Shown here one piece after another: positions 52,543 through 63,630 of a DNA stretch of 64,000 bases. The notes below the pieces were generated by a model that worked only from the letters and a program-made list of their open reading frames with translations, made no database searches and was not told the origin of the DNA. Within the stretch, counting starts at the first letter, position 1, and each line of letters begins with the position of its first letter. A program made the position numbers and the translations under genes. Source of the stretch: Brassica napus (taxonomy: Eukaryota; Streptophyta; Magnoliopsida; Brassicales; Brassicaceae); contig NC_063452.1 in the NCBI RefSeq assembly GCF_020379485.1, positions 57,309,338 to 57,373,337 on the forward strand, in the 5' to 3' direction.

Positions 52543-54468
52543 TTATGATCCTTCAACTTGCAAGCTATGGTCGTCAAGCCAGGAGATAATATCGGACAAG
52601 ACACGGAGGATTACTTCGTCTGGTTCGCCTTCCAGCAGAGAATGAAAAGCATCTTTATACAGAACTATCTTCTTGTCTGAACTTTTGGCTTTCTCGTAAA
52701 GCTCTCTGCTCACTGATGGGTCTGTCATTCTATCAGCCTCTCCGTGTAGAATCAGTATTGGCAAACACACCTACAAATATATCAAGAAAAAAAACATTAT
52801 TATTCTGTGTTTATGTTGTCTTCAGTTTGGGGTTAAAGTTATCTCTTTTTTACCTTGTGCAACTGTTGCTCAATCTCCTGAGTTGTTCGAAGCATTTCTA
52901 CAGCAGTCCGTAGACGCGGCTTGTCGCAATAACAAATGACGTTGTATGGTGCCTACACAATTTAAAAAACAAGAAGACCTGTTTGATAAAAATATCGATC
53001 TAACAAAAAAAAAAAGCAGTTATTATTTATTTATTTTTACCAATTTTCTCTTAGTGACATCTCTAAAAGCTGCATCAGTTAAGTCCTTTTGGGGAACCAG
53101 CTTGTGTTTCGGTAGAACACTAGATAAACCGATCAAAATATGTTTCAATACAGGTGGTGGCACCATATCCTCTGCAATCTAGAACGGATATGTAGGTATA
53201 CTTAACTGTATGATATGATATTTCTTAATGAGAAATGCAAATAAGAAGAATGAAAAGCAAGTCTTTTTACTTTGCACATGGGTGCTACCAAGACTGCACC
53301 GGTCCAAGCATTTGGTTGTTTAAAATGTATTTTGAGCGACACTGCTCCACCCATTGACTGCCCAAACAGAAAGCTAGGTAGAGAACTAAACTCAGAATTC
53401 TCTACAAACAAAAATACAAAAAATCAAGATTAATTAGAGTTTACCATTCCACAATGTGATTAAGAGTTTGTACCTTTGATGTTGGAGAAATGCTCAATGA
53501 CATCTTCAACAAGAAGATCAAAGCTAGAAATATAGCCGTGCAAGCCTTCCGATAAGCCAAACCCTGGATAATCCATAGCGAAAACTCCATATCCCGACAA
53601 TGCCAATCTCCTTGCAATCCCTGCAAGTAGCAAGCTAGTAAGAAGTCAAACATTGAGCTAATTATTAGCCATTTGTTTTTAAAAGAAAAAAAAAGGAAGA
53701 AATAAACATGCCTTCGAAGAAAAACGTGCAAGTATCTCCATAACCATGGCAGAAACAAACAAGAGCTCTGGGCCTAGAAGCTTCAGGAAGCCAGCTTTTT
53801 GAGAATATCTCAACTCCTCTTGAATTCACCTCATAAGACTACATTTATCACAGCCAACATTATTATAAAGTAATCAAATTAACTTTTATTCATGTAGAAA
53901 ACATTTCTTTGTTACCTCCTTTGTCTTAATTCCATCTCCTGGAGTCTGAAACATCACGAGAACAAAAAAAACGCTTTTAATCAAAATCAACTCTTAATTC
54001 AGACAAAAGCTGAAGTAGACTGAGTCTAACGTCTCAACCTTTCTTATACCAATTTCGATCGGGGAAGGACGATCAAAGATTCGACCGATTCAAATTTAAT
54101 TTTATGTTTTTGTTTACCTTGATGAGGATATGATCGAGATTATGCTGAATATCTTTAAAGCAATCACGAACATGACGGCGAGCCGGAGCTTCGTCCATGT
54201 TAACATCCTTCAATCGCCGGAGCTCCTCGTTGTCTAGCTCTGCCATCGAGCTCTTCCTCTGCCACACTGGCCTTCCCTTGTCTGTAAACCCTAAGTTAAC
54301 ACAATATCTCCACGCAACAACACAATATAAGTTCAAACAAAGAAAAAAAACTTTACTTTTTAAAACTAAAAGTCTCATGTTCGTTAAAATATTATTAGTG
54401 ATTGACGATGACAAATGCCTACCGTGTAAAGGACTGAAAAGGAAGAGCTTTGCTGAACTCAGAGCCAT
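52543..54468 (-). CDS. Alpha/beta-hydrolase, monoacylglycerol-lipase-like, nine exons
   Basis: Minus-strand exons: 54468-54423, 54290-54118, 53945-53916, 53838-53712, 53620-53474, 53401-53271, 53178-53041, 52952-52854, 52770-52543. They sum to 1,119 nt, 372 residues. Serine-hydrolase fold: oxyanion-region HGYGDT, nucleophile elbow GQSMGG, catalytic Asp in HGEADRMTDP, His in DAFHSLLEGEP. This is the plant MAGL family, which cleaves monoacylglycerols and in some members acts on lysophospholipids. The N-terminus (MALSSAKLFLFSPLHG) could be a plastid-targeting sequence, which is inference. An in-frame ATG at 54477 would add three residues. The intron after exon 4 starts with GC (GAAG|GCATGT). It resembles At5g16120 from memory; the exact MAGL number is not assigned. 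Confidence 0.9.
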
Positions 54469-57284
54469 AAAAAACAATTTTCTAAAAAGAATCCATCAAA
54501 ATATTCTAGTTTTTTAAATAAAATAAAACCAGAACTGTTAGTTTCCAACTTGAAATTCCTTTTTTTAATCAGGATATTGAGGAAGAAAAATTCGAAGAAA
54601 TCATTAGAATTACGCAATTATTATTACATCAATGAGTTATGAGGTCTTTAATAATGCGTTCGTCGTGTGAACAAATACTGTCGGGACTATTATTTATTTG
54701 TCAAGTAGAGAGCTTGAGATTGGCTCCTCGCAAGATTCTGTGACGATATGCAAACGAGTCAGTGTCGTTTGATATACGACAATCATATTAATGCGATGCC
54801 AACTTTTGTATACTATAATGACTCACGTCACGTGCATTTAATTTAGTAGTTAGCATGAATTATTCAAACGAGTAGGAACTTGGAACCTTCCTTATTTTCT
54901 TTTATATGCAACATGGGATCTCAACAAACGAGATTTTCACATTTTTATACTCTTGAGAATTATTAAGAAGAATAAAAAATTATTGTGTTTTGAGAAATCA
55001 TCGGCGGAATTCAAGCTTTATATTTTATGAATTAAGTATGATAATTTGATAAATGAGATTTAATATTGTAGTTTATAAACCATAGCTTGAGATAATTTAT
55101 TTACAAGGTTTTTATCGAGGCTCATAAATTTTGACAAATTATACTTTTGTATGTAGCCATGTAGGTTTTGTTTTTGTTTTTGTTTTTTTGAAACAAGGGT
55201 TATTTCAGTTTTGTTTTTAGTATGTTGATGTATTGTTTTGTGAAGCTTACAGCTTGCTAATATACTATAGTAGGAGTAAAGTTCTGATTAATTCCGGACA
55301 TTAATAATTTTCTCATTTGAAATCATGTGAAAGTTTAACACCATTATTGTCAGAGTAAGTTTGATATCAACTATCTATAAAGAAATGAAATCTCTTAGAC
55401 TACAGCTTTAACTGGTAACATGCTAACATAGATGTTGCATTGGACTGGCAGAATAAAATCAACGAACTAATTTGGTTGCTTCTCGCTTTGAACCATAGTT
55501 AGCCAGCATACTTACTTTTTGCTCAAATTGTTTACATGTTCGGCAAAATCAAGTCAATTCGTGGATGTTACATCAGTAACTTTGCTAGTTTCTTTCATCC
55601 TACTCGGTGTTCCACCATCATTTTATGTTGCATCTTGGAGTTAAAACCCTCCCGGCAAGATGGGTTTAGTAAGCCGTTGATATTTATAGGTTATCCCAGC
55701 TGTTTTGTTTTAAATGTTTCTTAGGTTTTCTGACTTATATGTAATTTTTCTCTGTTAATCACTCAAGCTAATAAAGTCTTCAAGCCACCTAGGTGTTTAT
55801 GAAACTATTTTATATACATTAGTTAAGGAAACCCCTGACTGATATCTAACGTATTTAAACTTCAACAACTGGTTAAGTTTGATATTATTTTAAAAATCTG
55901 ATCTCACCACACGATATATGCCTTTTATCTTTATTTCTGGAGAAAGTATAATCAATAAGTATATGCCGTTTTGGCTTTATTCTTCCTTAGTAAAATGCGT
56001 AAATGGCTCGCTTGTCTCACTTCCCACTGTCTATTCTTTCCCCAAAACAAACAAAACATCTCCCTCTCTCCCTCCACAGTTATATTTTATATTTGCTATC
56101 TTCATAGTATTTATGTGCACTTGTCTTCTTCTGTTTAAGGTTTTAGGTCGCACGTCTACTTGCGCTTATCGTCACATATCAACAGGGGGAAAGTTATAGT
56201 GGGTGGTGGATATCGTTACTGGGTTCGTCCATACACAAAGGCAGCAAAATCTTGTAAATGATATAAAATAAATAAACAAGTTGACGCCGGAGAACATTGG
56301 TGTTATATTTTGGAGGACAGCCCTAATATATCCACATGATTTGGTCACTAAAACATATTCCTTCTGTGTCAAAATAATCTATACTTTAGAAACAAATTTA
56401 TTTCAAATGATACATGTTTTACATTTTTGAAATAAATCTAATGAGATATAATGACAAATTGTAAAGTTTTAAAATAATTGTGTTTATTAAATTTTGAGCA
56501 ATTAAAATTTATGAAAATATCTAATCACAAAATAATATATTTATAAATAAAATAATATATTTATAAATAAAATTTAAATATTTTTTAAATATACAAAATA
56601 ATTTTAAAATATATATTTTTGAAACGGAGAGAGTATATTGCAAATACTTATGATCCTAGGAAATAAGTATGAGTTATATATGGTTCTGGCTTGAATCTCG
56701 ATCAAAGATTAAGAAATCATCGTTTATTAGCTAGGCTCTGCATAGTAATAACGGATTGAGCGGTGCGAGACAAGCGATACAACTGCGGTGTAATTTTAAC
56801 AATTATAAAAATATATAGATATACGGTATACGTAAAGATTTTTTGTTATTATTAACTACGGCGAAGATCAGATTAAAACATTCAAACCTTTAATCTATAA
56901 TCCGACATAGCCAATGCATGATATTATTACCGCTCGCTGACGTGGACACGTTTTTATGGAACCCATCAAAATTTTAAAATAGAAATTAACATCAGGTACA
57001 TAATAGTATAATACCAATAGGTCTCGGTCAAAATGTCAAACTTCACAAATAAGATTGCCACACAGGCATGCGTTTTAATATACTTTAGTAAATAAAAGTA
57101 AAACAAAAAGCAGAATCTACAAAATATATAAAGATCTATATAAAAAGTAAATTCTTGCTAGATACCCATGTGAATGTAGGTCCTTTTTGAATGTAGTGTT
57201 TTTGAATTGTAGAAATCAAATGGTATGAGATCTGTCACAAACATATGTCTTTGTTAACAAAGGTTTTCAAATGTTCTATATGAA
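54469..57284. other. Long AT-rich intergenic region
   Basis: No convincing gene over about 2.8 kb. It holds the promoter of the minus-strand hydrolase at its left edge and one MITE (56350-56638). Short open frames near 55536 and 55918 have no recognisable features. A solitary ACGTCACGTGC box occurs at about 54824-54834. Confidence 0.6.
56350..56638. mobile_element. MITE with ATATTCC.TCTG / AACGGAGAGAGTATAT termini
   Basis: The left end catattccttctgtgtcaaaataatctata and right end atatatttttgaaacggagagagtata form an imperfect inverted repeat. The interior is AT-rich with a duplicated aaataatatatttata unit (about 56530-56568). It resembles the TACTCCCTCCGT-type MITE class and is related to the small copy near 4160. 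Confidence 0.65.
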
Positions 57285-57894
57285 TCTATACTATTAAAGC
57301 AGGATTCTATTGTCCTTTTTACCTTAGTCTGTCATTTTCTTTACTAACATTGCATGTTTCATTAAGGTTAATCAAGTAATATTAATAACACATCTATATT
57401 GGGTCATTTTTTTGGATCCAGCCCACTGTCCACTTCAGATCTCTATTGGGCCATTTGGGCCGATTAAGAAATCAGTTTCAATTCTCACATTTTTTTTATT
57501 TTGGCCATTGAGTCCAAGTTCAAATAATTTTTTTCAACCATTCTTAATATTTTTTTTTTCTTAATATAATTTAAGCATTCATAAAAAAATGATTTTTTTC
57601 ATTGAAAAGTATAAATCTTTATTAAAAGTATATAATTTTTTTATTAAAAATAGTAACCACCTAATGAAATTAATTTATCAGAGTTATACCAACTTAATTT
57701 ATTAAAGAAATAAAGTTTAATTTTTTAAATATAAATAGTCATTTAAAATGAAACACGATAAAGAAAAATAAAAAGTTTAAGTCTTTTATAAAATAAAACA
57801 CAAATATATGAAATATGACATTTACTAAATATTTGTCAATTGAAAAAAAAAAGGAAAATAAATCCGCGCTTTGAAAGCGCGGATCAAAATCTAG
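57285..57894 (+). mobile_element. Non-autonomous Helitron
   Basis: Begins TCTATACTATTAAAGC (57285) and ends with a GC-rich hairpin ccgcgctttgaaagcgcgg (57864-57882), then atcaaaatCTAG (57891-57894). It sits between A and T with no duplication. The 5' TC, 3' hairpin, CTAG end and AT target are the Helitron hallmarks. 610 bp, no Rep/helicase coding. Confidence 0.92.
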
Positions 57895-57903
57895 TAACAC
57901 ATT

Positions 57904-58976
57904 AAGAAGACTTCACCGGATTTCTTGCTCGGCCAGCGTCCGTTGGCTCTCGGGCCACGGCGCTGAGCCTGTTCTAGTGTTTTGTTTCTTTGTATGGTCC
58001 TCGGTCTCTTTGTTTGTGAGATAAAGCAACGGTTCGCCGGTTGAGCTACGGTTCGATTTAGGCGTGTGTGGTCCAGATCTGAAGATGTGATGATGCAGCA
58101 GTGACTCTCTCTACCCATCCAGTGGCTTCCTTCTCTGATGTCTCAGATATGTCCGTCTTTCTTCCATAGTGTAGGCGCGTGAAGCGCGTGAAACGACTGT
58201 TCTTGGTTCTCGGACTGAATCGGTCCGTTTTTGTTGCGGTGGTTAAGAGAGTCTTATGGCTCTTGTGTCTGTTGGTTGTGGGCTCTGTTCTGGCTTTGTT
58301 TCTTGCAAGTGAATCGGGGTTTTTTAGTTATGTGTTTTTAGTGAAGTCTGGATAGTCATGTGGCTCTTGACCTCTATATCAGGAAATTATTCTGCTCTCT
58401 TTTGATTTTTAGTCCTAAACTTGTAGTATTTTAGTGTGTGATGAGGGTGTGAACGCTTTCCTGTTTGTAGCTACTGCTTCAGTGTGGTCGTTACCGGGTC
58501 TGACCTCGTTTATCTCCAGATCTGTTGAGATTGGAGTGTTCTTTATAAGGCTTTTATTGAGGCGTTGCTTGGACGCAATGAAGTTGTGTCGCAGCCGTAT
58601 CTGGAAGAAAGTATGTTCCAAGAATGGTTATATTTTGTCGGGTTATAAAGTCTTGTTTCTTTGAAATGGAGAGGAGTGCTCTTGGTGTTGGTAGAGGTTG
58701 AAATTATTGTTTGGTCAGCCGCAAGCGACATCGATATATCTCGTTCATAGACTGGTGCATGCTTTAGTGTGCTATTATCATTGTGGGTTTTATAATTTCC
58801 TTTTTGTAGAGTGTATGTGTTTGTGTTCCTTGTTCTTGTAAGTCACTCCGATGTGGGTTTAAGTGTTTCTCTTTGGGCTTATGTTTCTGAGGATATCTTG
58901 TTTTCCTCCGGCGTGTGTATCAATATGTATCGCTTTTTTGAATGAATATTTTCAGACGGAAAAAAAAGTATATAAA
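57904..58976 (+). mobile_element. Retroposed segment of unknown parent, with tail and target duplication
   Basis: A 1.07-kb, G/T-rich, non-coding stretch ends in cagacggaaaaaaaagtatataaa. It is flanked by taacacatt at 57895-57903 and 58977-58985. Tail plus duplication indicate retroposition. No ORF2-like protein is seen, so it is either the 3' UTR of a LINE or a processed transcript. The left duplication starts at the first base after the Helitron. Confidence 0.6.
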
Positions 58977-58991
58977 TAACACATTTACATG

Positions 58992-59222
58992 TCGGGCGTG
59001 ACTGGTAACCATCAAGGAACATTAGGAACAAATAGAAATAAAATTTTGGGAATAACGAGGAATGAGAGTTCTTTATCAAAATTAACAAAGAACAAATTTG
59101 CATTATAATTCTCTACAAAAAAGGAATGAGAAGAAGCGAAAAAATTTATTTCTCATGAATGGTAATCTTTTTAAGAAATGTAGTGTTCCTCTTCATTCCC
59201 TTGGTTACCATTCAAACCGTTA
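58992..59222. mobile_element. MITE with CTGGTAACCATCAAGGAA termini
   Basis: The left actggtaaccatcaaggaac and right gttcctcttcattcccttggttaccattca form an imperfect inverted repeat around an AT-rich core of about 190 bp containing gaatgag motifs. The target duplication is not clear. Confidence 0.65.
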
Positions 59223-59995
59223 ATTTTTTTTTTTTTAAAGAAGGCATCGTTTCAATATTTATATATTTTTATTTCCTTAAATTTATAAACTTTCGACCGG
59301 ATCAGAGGATATAACTTATAAAAAAAATTATAAACTGAATTTCACATTTCGCAATAGATTTTTTTTTTTCCAAAAAAATTGCACTAGTAAAATTATGGAA
59401 AATAAAGATATTCCAATGCTAATAAAAAAGGTAGTGTATTTGTTTTGGTCAACAGAAAAAGGTAGTAAATCAAGCAATAGATAGAAATAAAAGATAGATT
59501 AGTTTACAAGTCAAATAATAATTGCATGAAAACCGGAATAATAGCTGTCCACAAATATCACTATTATTACGACTGCAAGAAAAGAAAAAAATCCACACGA
59601 AACGGCGTCGGTTCACGTCGTCTTCGACCTCACCCACACTTCGGTCTCATCCTTTTATATAATCCCTTCTTTCCTCTGACGATTTTTCCCCTCTCTCTCT
59701 ATCGTCTCTCTCGGAGATATTACTCAGGTATCTCTCTCCCTCCTTTCACTCTTGTGCTCCCTTTGTGCCCATTTTTCTACAGATCGCTGTTACTTATATG
59801 TATAGATCCGTTATTTTTTGTACGTTTCCCTTCAAACTATGTCAAAGCTTAAATCTTTTCTCAGATCCTTTTCAAAGTCTGTCTCTTTCTTACCTTTTAG
59901 GGCGTTGTGATGGATCTGATCTGATCTAATTTGTGTTTTTTTTTTGTTTTGTTTGGTCGGAAACCAAATTCAGGGCGTTCTTCTGTGGATCAAAG
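59223..59995 (+). promoter_or_regulatory. Promoter and spliced 5' leader of the following gene
   Basis: A TATA-like ttttatataatcc (about 59652) is followed by a CT-rich leader (cctctctctctatcgtctctctc, about 59688). A 5' UTR intron is likely: donor ctcag|gtatctc near 59728, acceptor aaattcag|ggcgt near 59972. Two possible starts inside the leader were not favoured. Confidence 0.55.
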
Positions 59996-60692
59996 ATGAA
60001 TCAATACAACGCTCAGCAGAACGCCTTCGTGTCTGGCGAGGAGATGATGGGACTTGATCGCAGCAACGATCTTGTCATTTGTCCTAAGCCTCGACGTGTT
60101 GGCGTACTCGCTAACAACCTCACGCGCCCTCTGAGATTACATATGAGGTATACAAAAAAAAAAAAAAAAGCATCTTCCTTTATCTCAGATTCTCCTGTGT
60201 TTAGGACCAAACATTTACCCCCAGACTCTGTTTTTTGTTATGTATTTGTAGTCAAGCCGCTGCTGATTTGTGTGATTCTGAAGCTGGTGCAGAGCTTTTG
60301 GACATCATTCGTAGAAAGGTATGCTTTCATGTTTCGATTTTTGATTAAGGATCGTTCTCTGATTCATTTGACATATGTCTCTCTCTCTCCTGCAGGAGGA
60401 CAATGGTACAATAGGGCCATACTTTCTCGGTTCGCCTCCGAGCAGAGCAGCGAACCCATTAGCCCAAGACGCTCGCTTTCGAGACGAGAAGATCAATCCA
60501 CTCTCACCAAACTCTCCTTTGCTTCAGCCCAATTCATCAACCGGCTTTCCTTCCCCATCTCCATCAACATCATCTTCGTCTCGTGGTTGCGTTAGGATGA
60601 AGTTTGGACTCAAACCACCTGCAGTTAGAGTAGAAGGGTTCGATTGCTTGAACCGTGACCGCCAGAGCTCGAGCATCCCCGCCATGGCTTAG
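59996..60692 (+). CDS. Small conserved plant protein, three exons, function unknown
   Basis: Exons 59996-60147, 60252-60318 and 60396-60692 total 516 nt, 171 residues. The sequence starts MNQYNAQQNAF. It has a conserved central block (DLVICPKPRRVGVLANNLTRPLRLHM, then SQAAADLCDSEAGAELLDIIRRKED), a Ser/Pro-rich linker and a strongly conserved tail (MKFGLKPPAVRVEGFDCLNRDRQSSSIPAMA). No signal peptide, membrane span or catalytic motif is seen. It matches what I remember of the At5g16110/At3g02555 pair, annotated only as hypothetical proteins. All splice sites are canonical and the frame closes exactly. Confidence 0.88.
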
Positions 60693-62520
60693 TAGACAAG
60701 CCGAAAACAAGTGTATATAGTGATTCCGGAGTCGTTTGTTCACCCAAGGCCCTAACAGAGAGAGAGAAGGATTTGATTACTAGTATTACTATTACCATTT
60801 TTGAAGCAAATGAATATTGTGATATCTATTTAGTGTTTTTCATCTTTTCCTGAGAGAGTGAGAGGGAGGATGTAGATGAAGATCAGTCAGCGTTTTGTTT
60901 ATACATTAATAATTAAGGAGAAGACTTTGAAGAATCTGTAAAATTTCATTGAGAGAGAGAGAGAGAGAGGTCTGGTTTGTATCTTTTCTCTTTTGGGTTT
61001 CGTTGTAATATAAAATTATCTTCTTTCTGAGTATGTTACACCATTGTGTATGGTAGTAACGCCTCTTTAACTTCTTGGCTGAGTTTAAGCTCTCCAACAA
61101 CACCTCTGTATATGTGTTTTTTTTGTGTTTCAATAAATCTGTATATTAAAGCGCCGTATTGTTCTTTTAACTTGTGGTTCTTACCAGATCTCTTTTCATA
61201 TATTGTGAGAAAAGCGAAAAATTAAATGTAGCTTTCAGAGGAGTCCATATGTCTGTCTTAAATGGAAACCGCTGAGTGCTTCTTTTTTGCTCTCTTACCG
61301 AGTTTTTTTTGGTGTAATCTCTTTACCGAGTTTCTTGCTTTACTTTATTTTGCCGACAGTCTTTGAACTTTTTACATATCAAAGTCATCGTGAAAACTGA
61401 AGTTGAACAGATTGTTTCTTTTCTAACTCATCTGTTACCAAAATAACAAAGATGTTGTGATTATTTATATGGACGAGTGCATCGCTGTCCCTTTGAAAAT
61501 AAATTCACCAGTATCGAAAATAACAGAGATGTTTACTCTTCACTGTAGTCATTGTTGTGGCCTCTATTCATTCTTGCACATCAGAGTCTGCTTTATCATT
61601 ATCTTTATGTGGATCAGGTTGTTCTTTGGGAAAAGTTCCTCGATTTACATAGCCCCAGAAGCACCCCAAAGTGATGATAGTATATGCTGCAATCTTGGTT
61701 CAACTCCTTGCCCTTGTCTATTATATTCTAGCTCCTCAATTGGAATTGTCAAGCTTGTAAAGTGGTAACTGAGACACTCTCCATGTGGTTACCGAAAATA
61801 GCACAAGTGAACATGTTATGTCGAGGGCTCTTGACTAGTAACTCGCCATAAAACAAATGTTAAAGCTCTGGAGGAAGTTTTATTTTTCATGATGCGCAGG
61901 GTATTCATGTGAATGTGGTTACTAGATTTCAACTTCAAAATTCTCAGGATTGTGACTGAACCAACCAATAGCCCGACCTTGGAACTGATGCATGATTTTT
62001 TATTTGTCAACTATCCATTTAACTAGATCAAATTTTGGTCAGACTAGATGATTGTCCGAGGAACCTCTCCGTCTGTCCGTCTGATGTATCGGCTCAGTTT
62101 TATAAGTAGAAAAATCTTTGAATTGTTAATTTGTAGATATAACTTTCTTCACACTAATTTACTTCTATTTAACGGAAAAAATTCACATCATTAGGAAATA
62201 GGTTTTATGAATCTTCGTAATGAGATCCAAATACATTAACTAATTAATTGCGTTCTTATAAAACAAAATCTAAGAATAAGACAGTTATTCTCGCGGCAAG
62301 ACAATTAACTGAACAAACGCATCCGTTGAATGAAATATAACTTACTCTCAACGATCATTAACCGCCAAAATTTCTTTCTCTCTCTCTCATCTACAAAACC
62401 TTTCCCCTGATCAAACCGTTAGAACTTTTTGTCACTCACTCTTTGGTTCTTCAACTCTCAAGCATCGTCCGGTGCTTGAGAGAGAGTTTCACTCTTTTTG
62501 TGTGAAAAAAAAAACACAAA
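60693..62520. other. Intergenic spacer
   Basis: 3' UTR of the small protein gene with a (GA)n run (about 60950-60970), then AT-rich sequence with no supported gene. The right end (62340-62520) is CT-rich (ctttctctctctctcatc) with ctcaagcatcgtccggtgcttgag (62457-62480), a stem-forming leader just upstream of the next ATG. Confidence 0.55.
62457..62480 (+). promoter_or_regulatory. Inverted repeat in the 5' leader of the 62521 gene
   Basis: ctcaagcatc and gtgcttgag can pair around a short loop (cgtccg), forming a stem of about 8-9 bp some 40 bases before the ATG. Whether it affects translation is unknown. Confidence 0.4.
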
Positions 62521-63630
62521 ATGGCGGGTGATGATGATCCAAAACCGCCCGGTCCTGAAGACAAGGACGATGGAGATCCTTACTATGAACCCTTTTCAGA
62601 AGAGGAACTCCAAAACCTTATGTCTAGTCAAAATCCAAACCTGATGGATTTTGCTTTCACCGAGAATCCGGTTCCTCCTCCTACTCCTACTCCGATTACT
62701 ATCGCAACATCGGATATAATCGAAACCGAGATGTTGAATCAACTCTCACTTACAATCCCTAACTGTGAAGACACAGACGATTTTCTTGTTACATCTTTTG
62801 ACTATGATATTGACCTCTCTTGGGACTTGTCCGATATACCATCTGAGTTTCTTAGCGACAACATGGACAGTAATATCATAGGAGAGATTGGTACTAATCA
62901 AGATAATGGTAACATTTTAGGTGGAACTGGTACACTTGAAGTGAGTACTCGTGTTTTTGTTGAAAACGGTCCGAACGTTGAAGCCGGTGGTGGTTCATCA
63001 GCGCCGATTACACCGACAGTATCCATCGGCATACTCGTGTGCACTTGTTGCAACCTTCTTCGAACATTAATCCATAGCAATGGTATAATAACTAGCTACT
63101 ACATCTATCATTTTAGAATTTTGTTTATTGAATGGTTATGTTTTAATTGGTTATATTTTATGCATGGTTGTATAGGTCAGGAGATGATGAGAATCGATTT
63201 TCACGGAGGGATAGGGTACTTCTGCCATGCGATTCTCGAGATTCACCGGCTTGATGGTTCTACCGAACCGCAATATCAAACCATTGATTTGAAGTTTTTG
63301 TCGATGGAGGATGTGAAGAGGTTTATAGAAGATTATCTCGCGGCGAGAGCAGCATGCGGTTTTGGAGTTGTGGAAGACACTAATGCTGATTTCTATCAAG
63401 CAATGAATGCTAACTTTTCCAATAACCAGCCGCCTATGTTGGCGTTGCCACCGGTCGATGATGTTCCAATGCCTCAGGCTATAGTGCCTGATCCAGCCCT
63501 TAATGTTCCGTCTGTGCCGCTGTATGTTGGGTTGAGAGATGAACCTCCAGTGTCGAAAGGAAAGAAACGGAAACAAACCCCTCTCGCAATACAGGTTTTG
63601 TCTCTAATACCTCAGTTTATTATCGTTTAA
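62521..63630 (+). CDS. Acidic plant protein of unrecognised family, at least two exons, 3' end uncertain
   Basis: Starts at ATG 62521 after a leader of A's (aaaaacacaaa). Exon 1 (62521-63082) is very acidic and Pro/Thr-rich (DDDPKPPGPEDKDDGDPYYEPFSEEEL; SWDLSDIPSEFL) and ends with a Cys-containing motif (LVCTCCNLLRTLIHSN). A 93-base intron (63083-63175, gtataa...tatag) is predicted. Exon 2 resumes GQEMMRIDFHGGIGYFCHAILEIHRLDG and continues through FIEDYLAARAACGFGVV, a Pro-rich stretch and a basic KGKKRKQTP that could be a nuclear signal. Possibly another donor at 63594 (ATACAG|GTTTTG) leads to a further exon; otherwise the frame stops at 63628-63630. An acidic N-terminus with a basic C-terminus suggests a nuclear regulator, which is inference. 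Confidence 0.65.
   Translation: MAGDDDPKPPGPEDKDDGDPYYEPFSEEELQNLMSSQNPNLMDFAFTENPVPPPTPTPITIATSDIIETEMLNQLSLTIPNCEDTDDFLVTSFDYDIDLSWDLSDIPSEFLSDNMDSNIIGEIGTNQDNGNILGGTGTLEVSTRVFVENGPNVEAGGGSSAPITPTVSIGILVCTCCNLLRTLIHSNGIITSYYIYHFRILFIEWLCFNWLYFMHGCIGQEMMRIDFHGGIGYFCHAILEIHRLDGSTEPQYQTIDLKFLSMEDVKRFIEDYLAARAACGFGVVEDTNADFYQAMNANFSNNQPPMLALPPVDDVPMPQAIVPDPALNVPSVPLYVGLRDEPPVSKGKKRKQTPLAIQVLSLIPQFIIV

Noticed and set aside
55536..56199. Two plus-strand frames of 62 and 93 codons in the 54.5-57.3 kb spacer
   Set aside because: No ATG context, domain, splice support or codon bias. They are AT-rich chance frames.
57864..57882. GC-rich hairpin as a transcription terminator
   Set aside because: It is the 3' hairpin of a Helitron followed by CTAG. 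Bacterial-type terminators are not expected in plant nuclear DNA.
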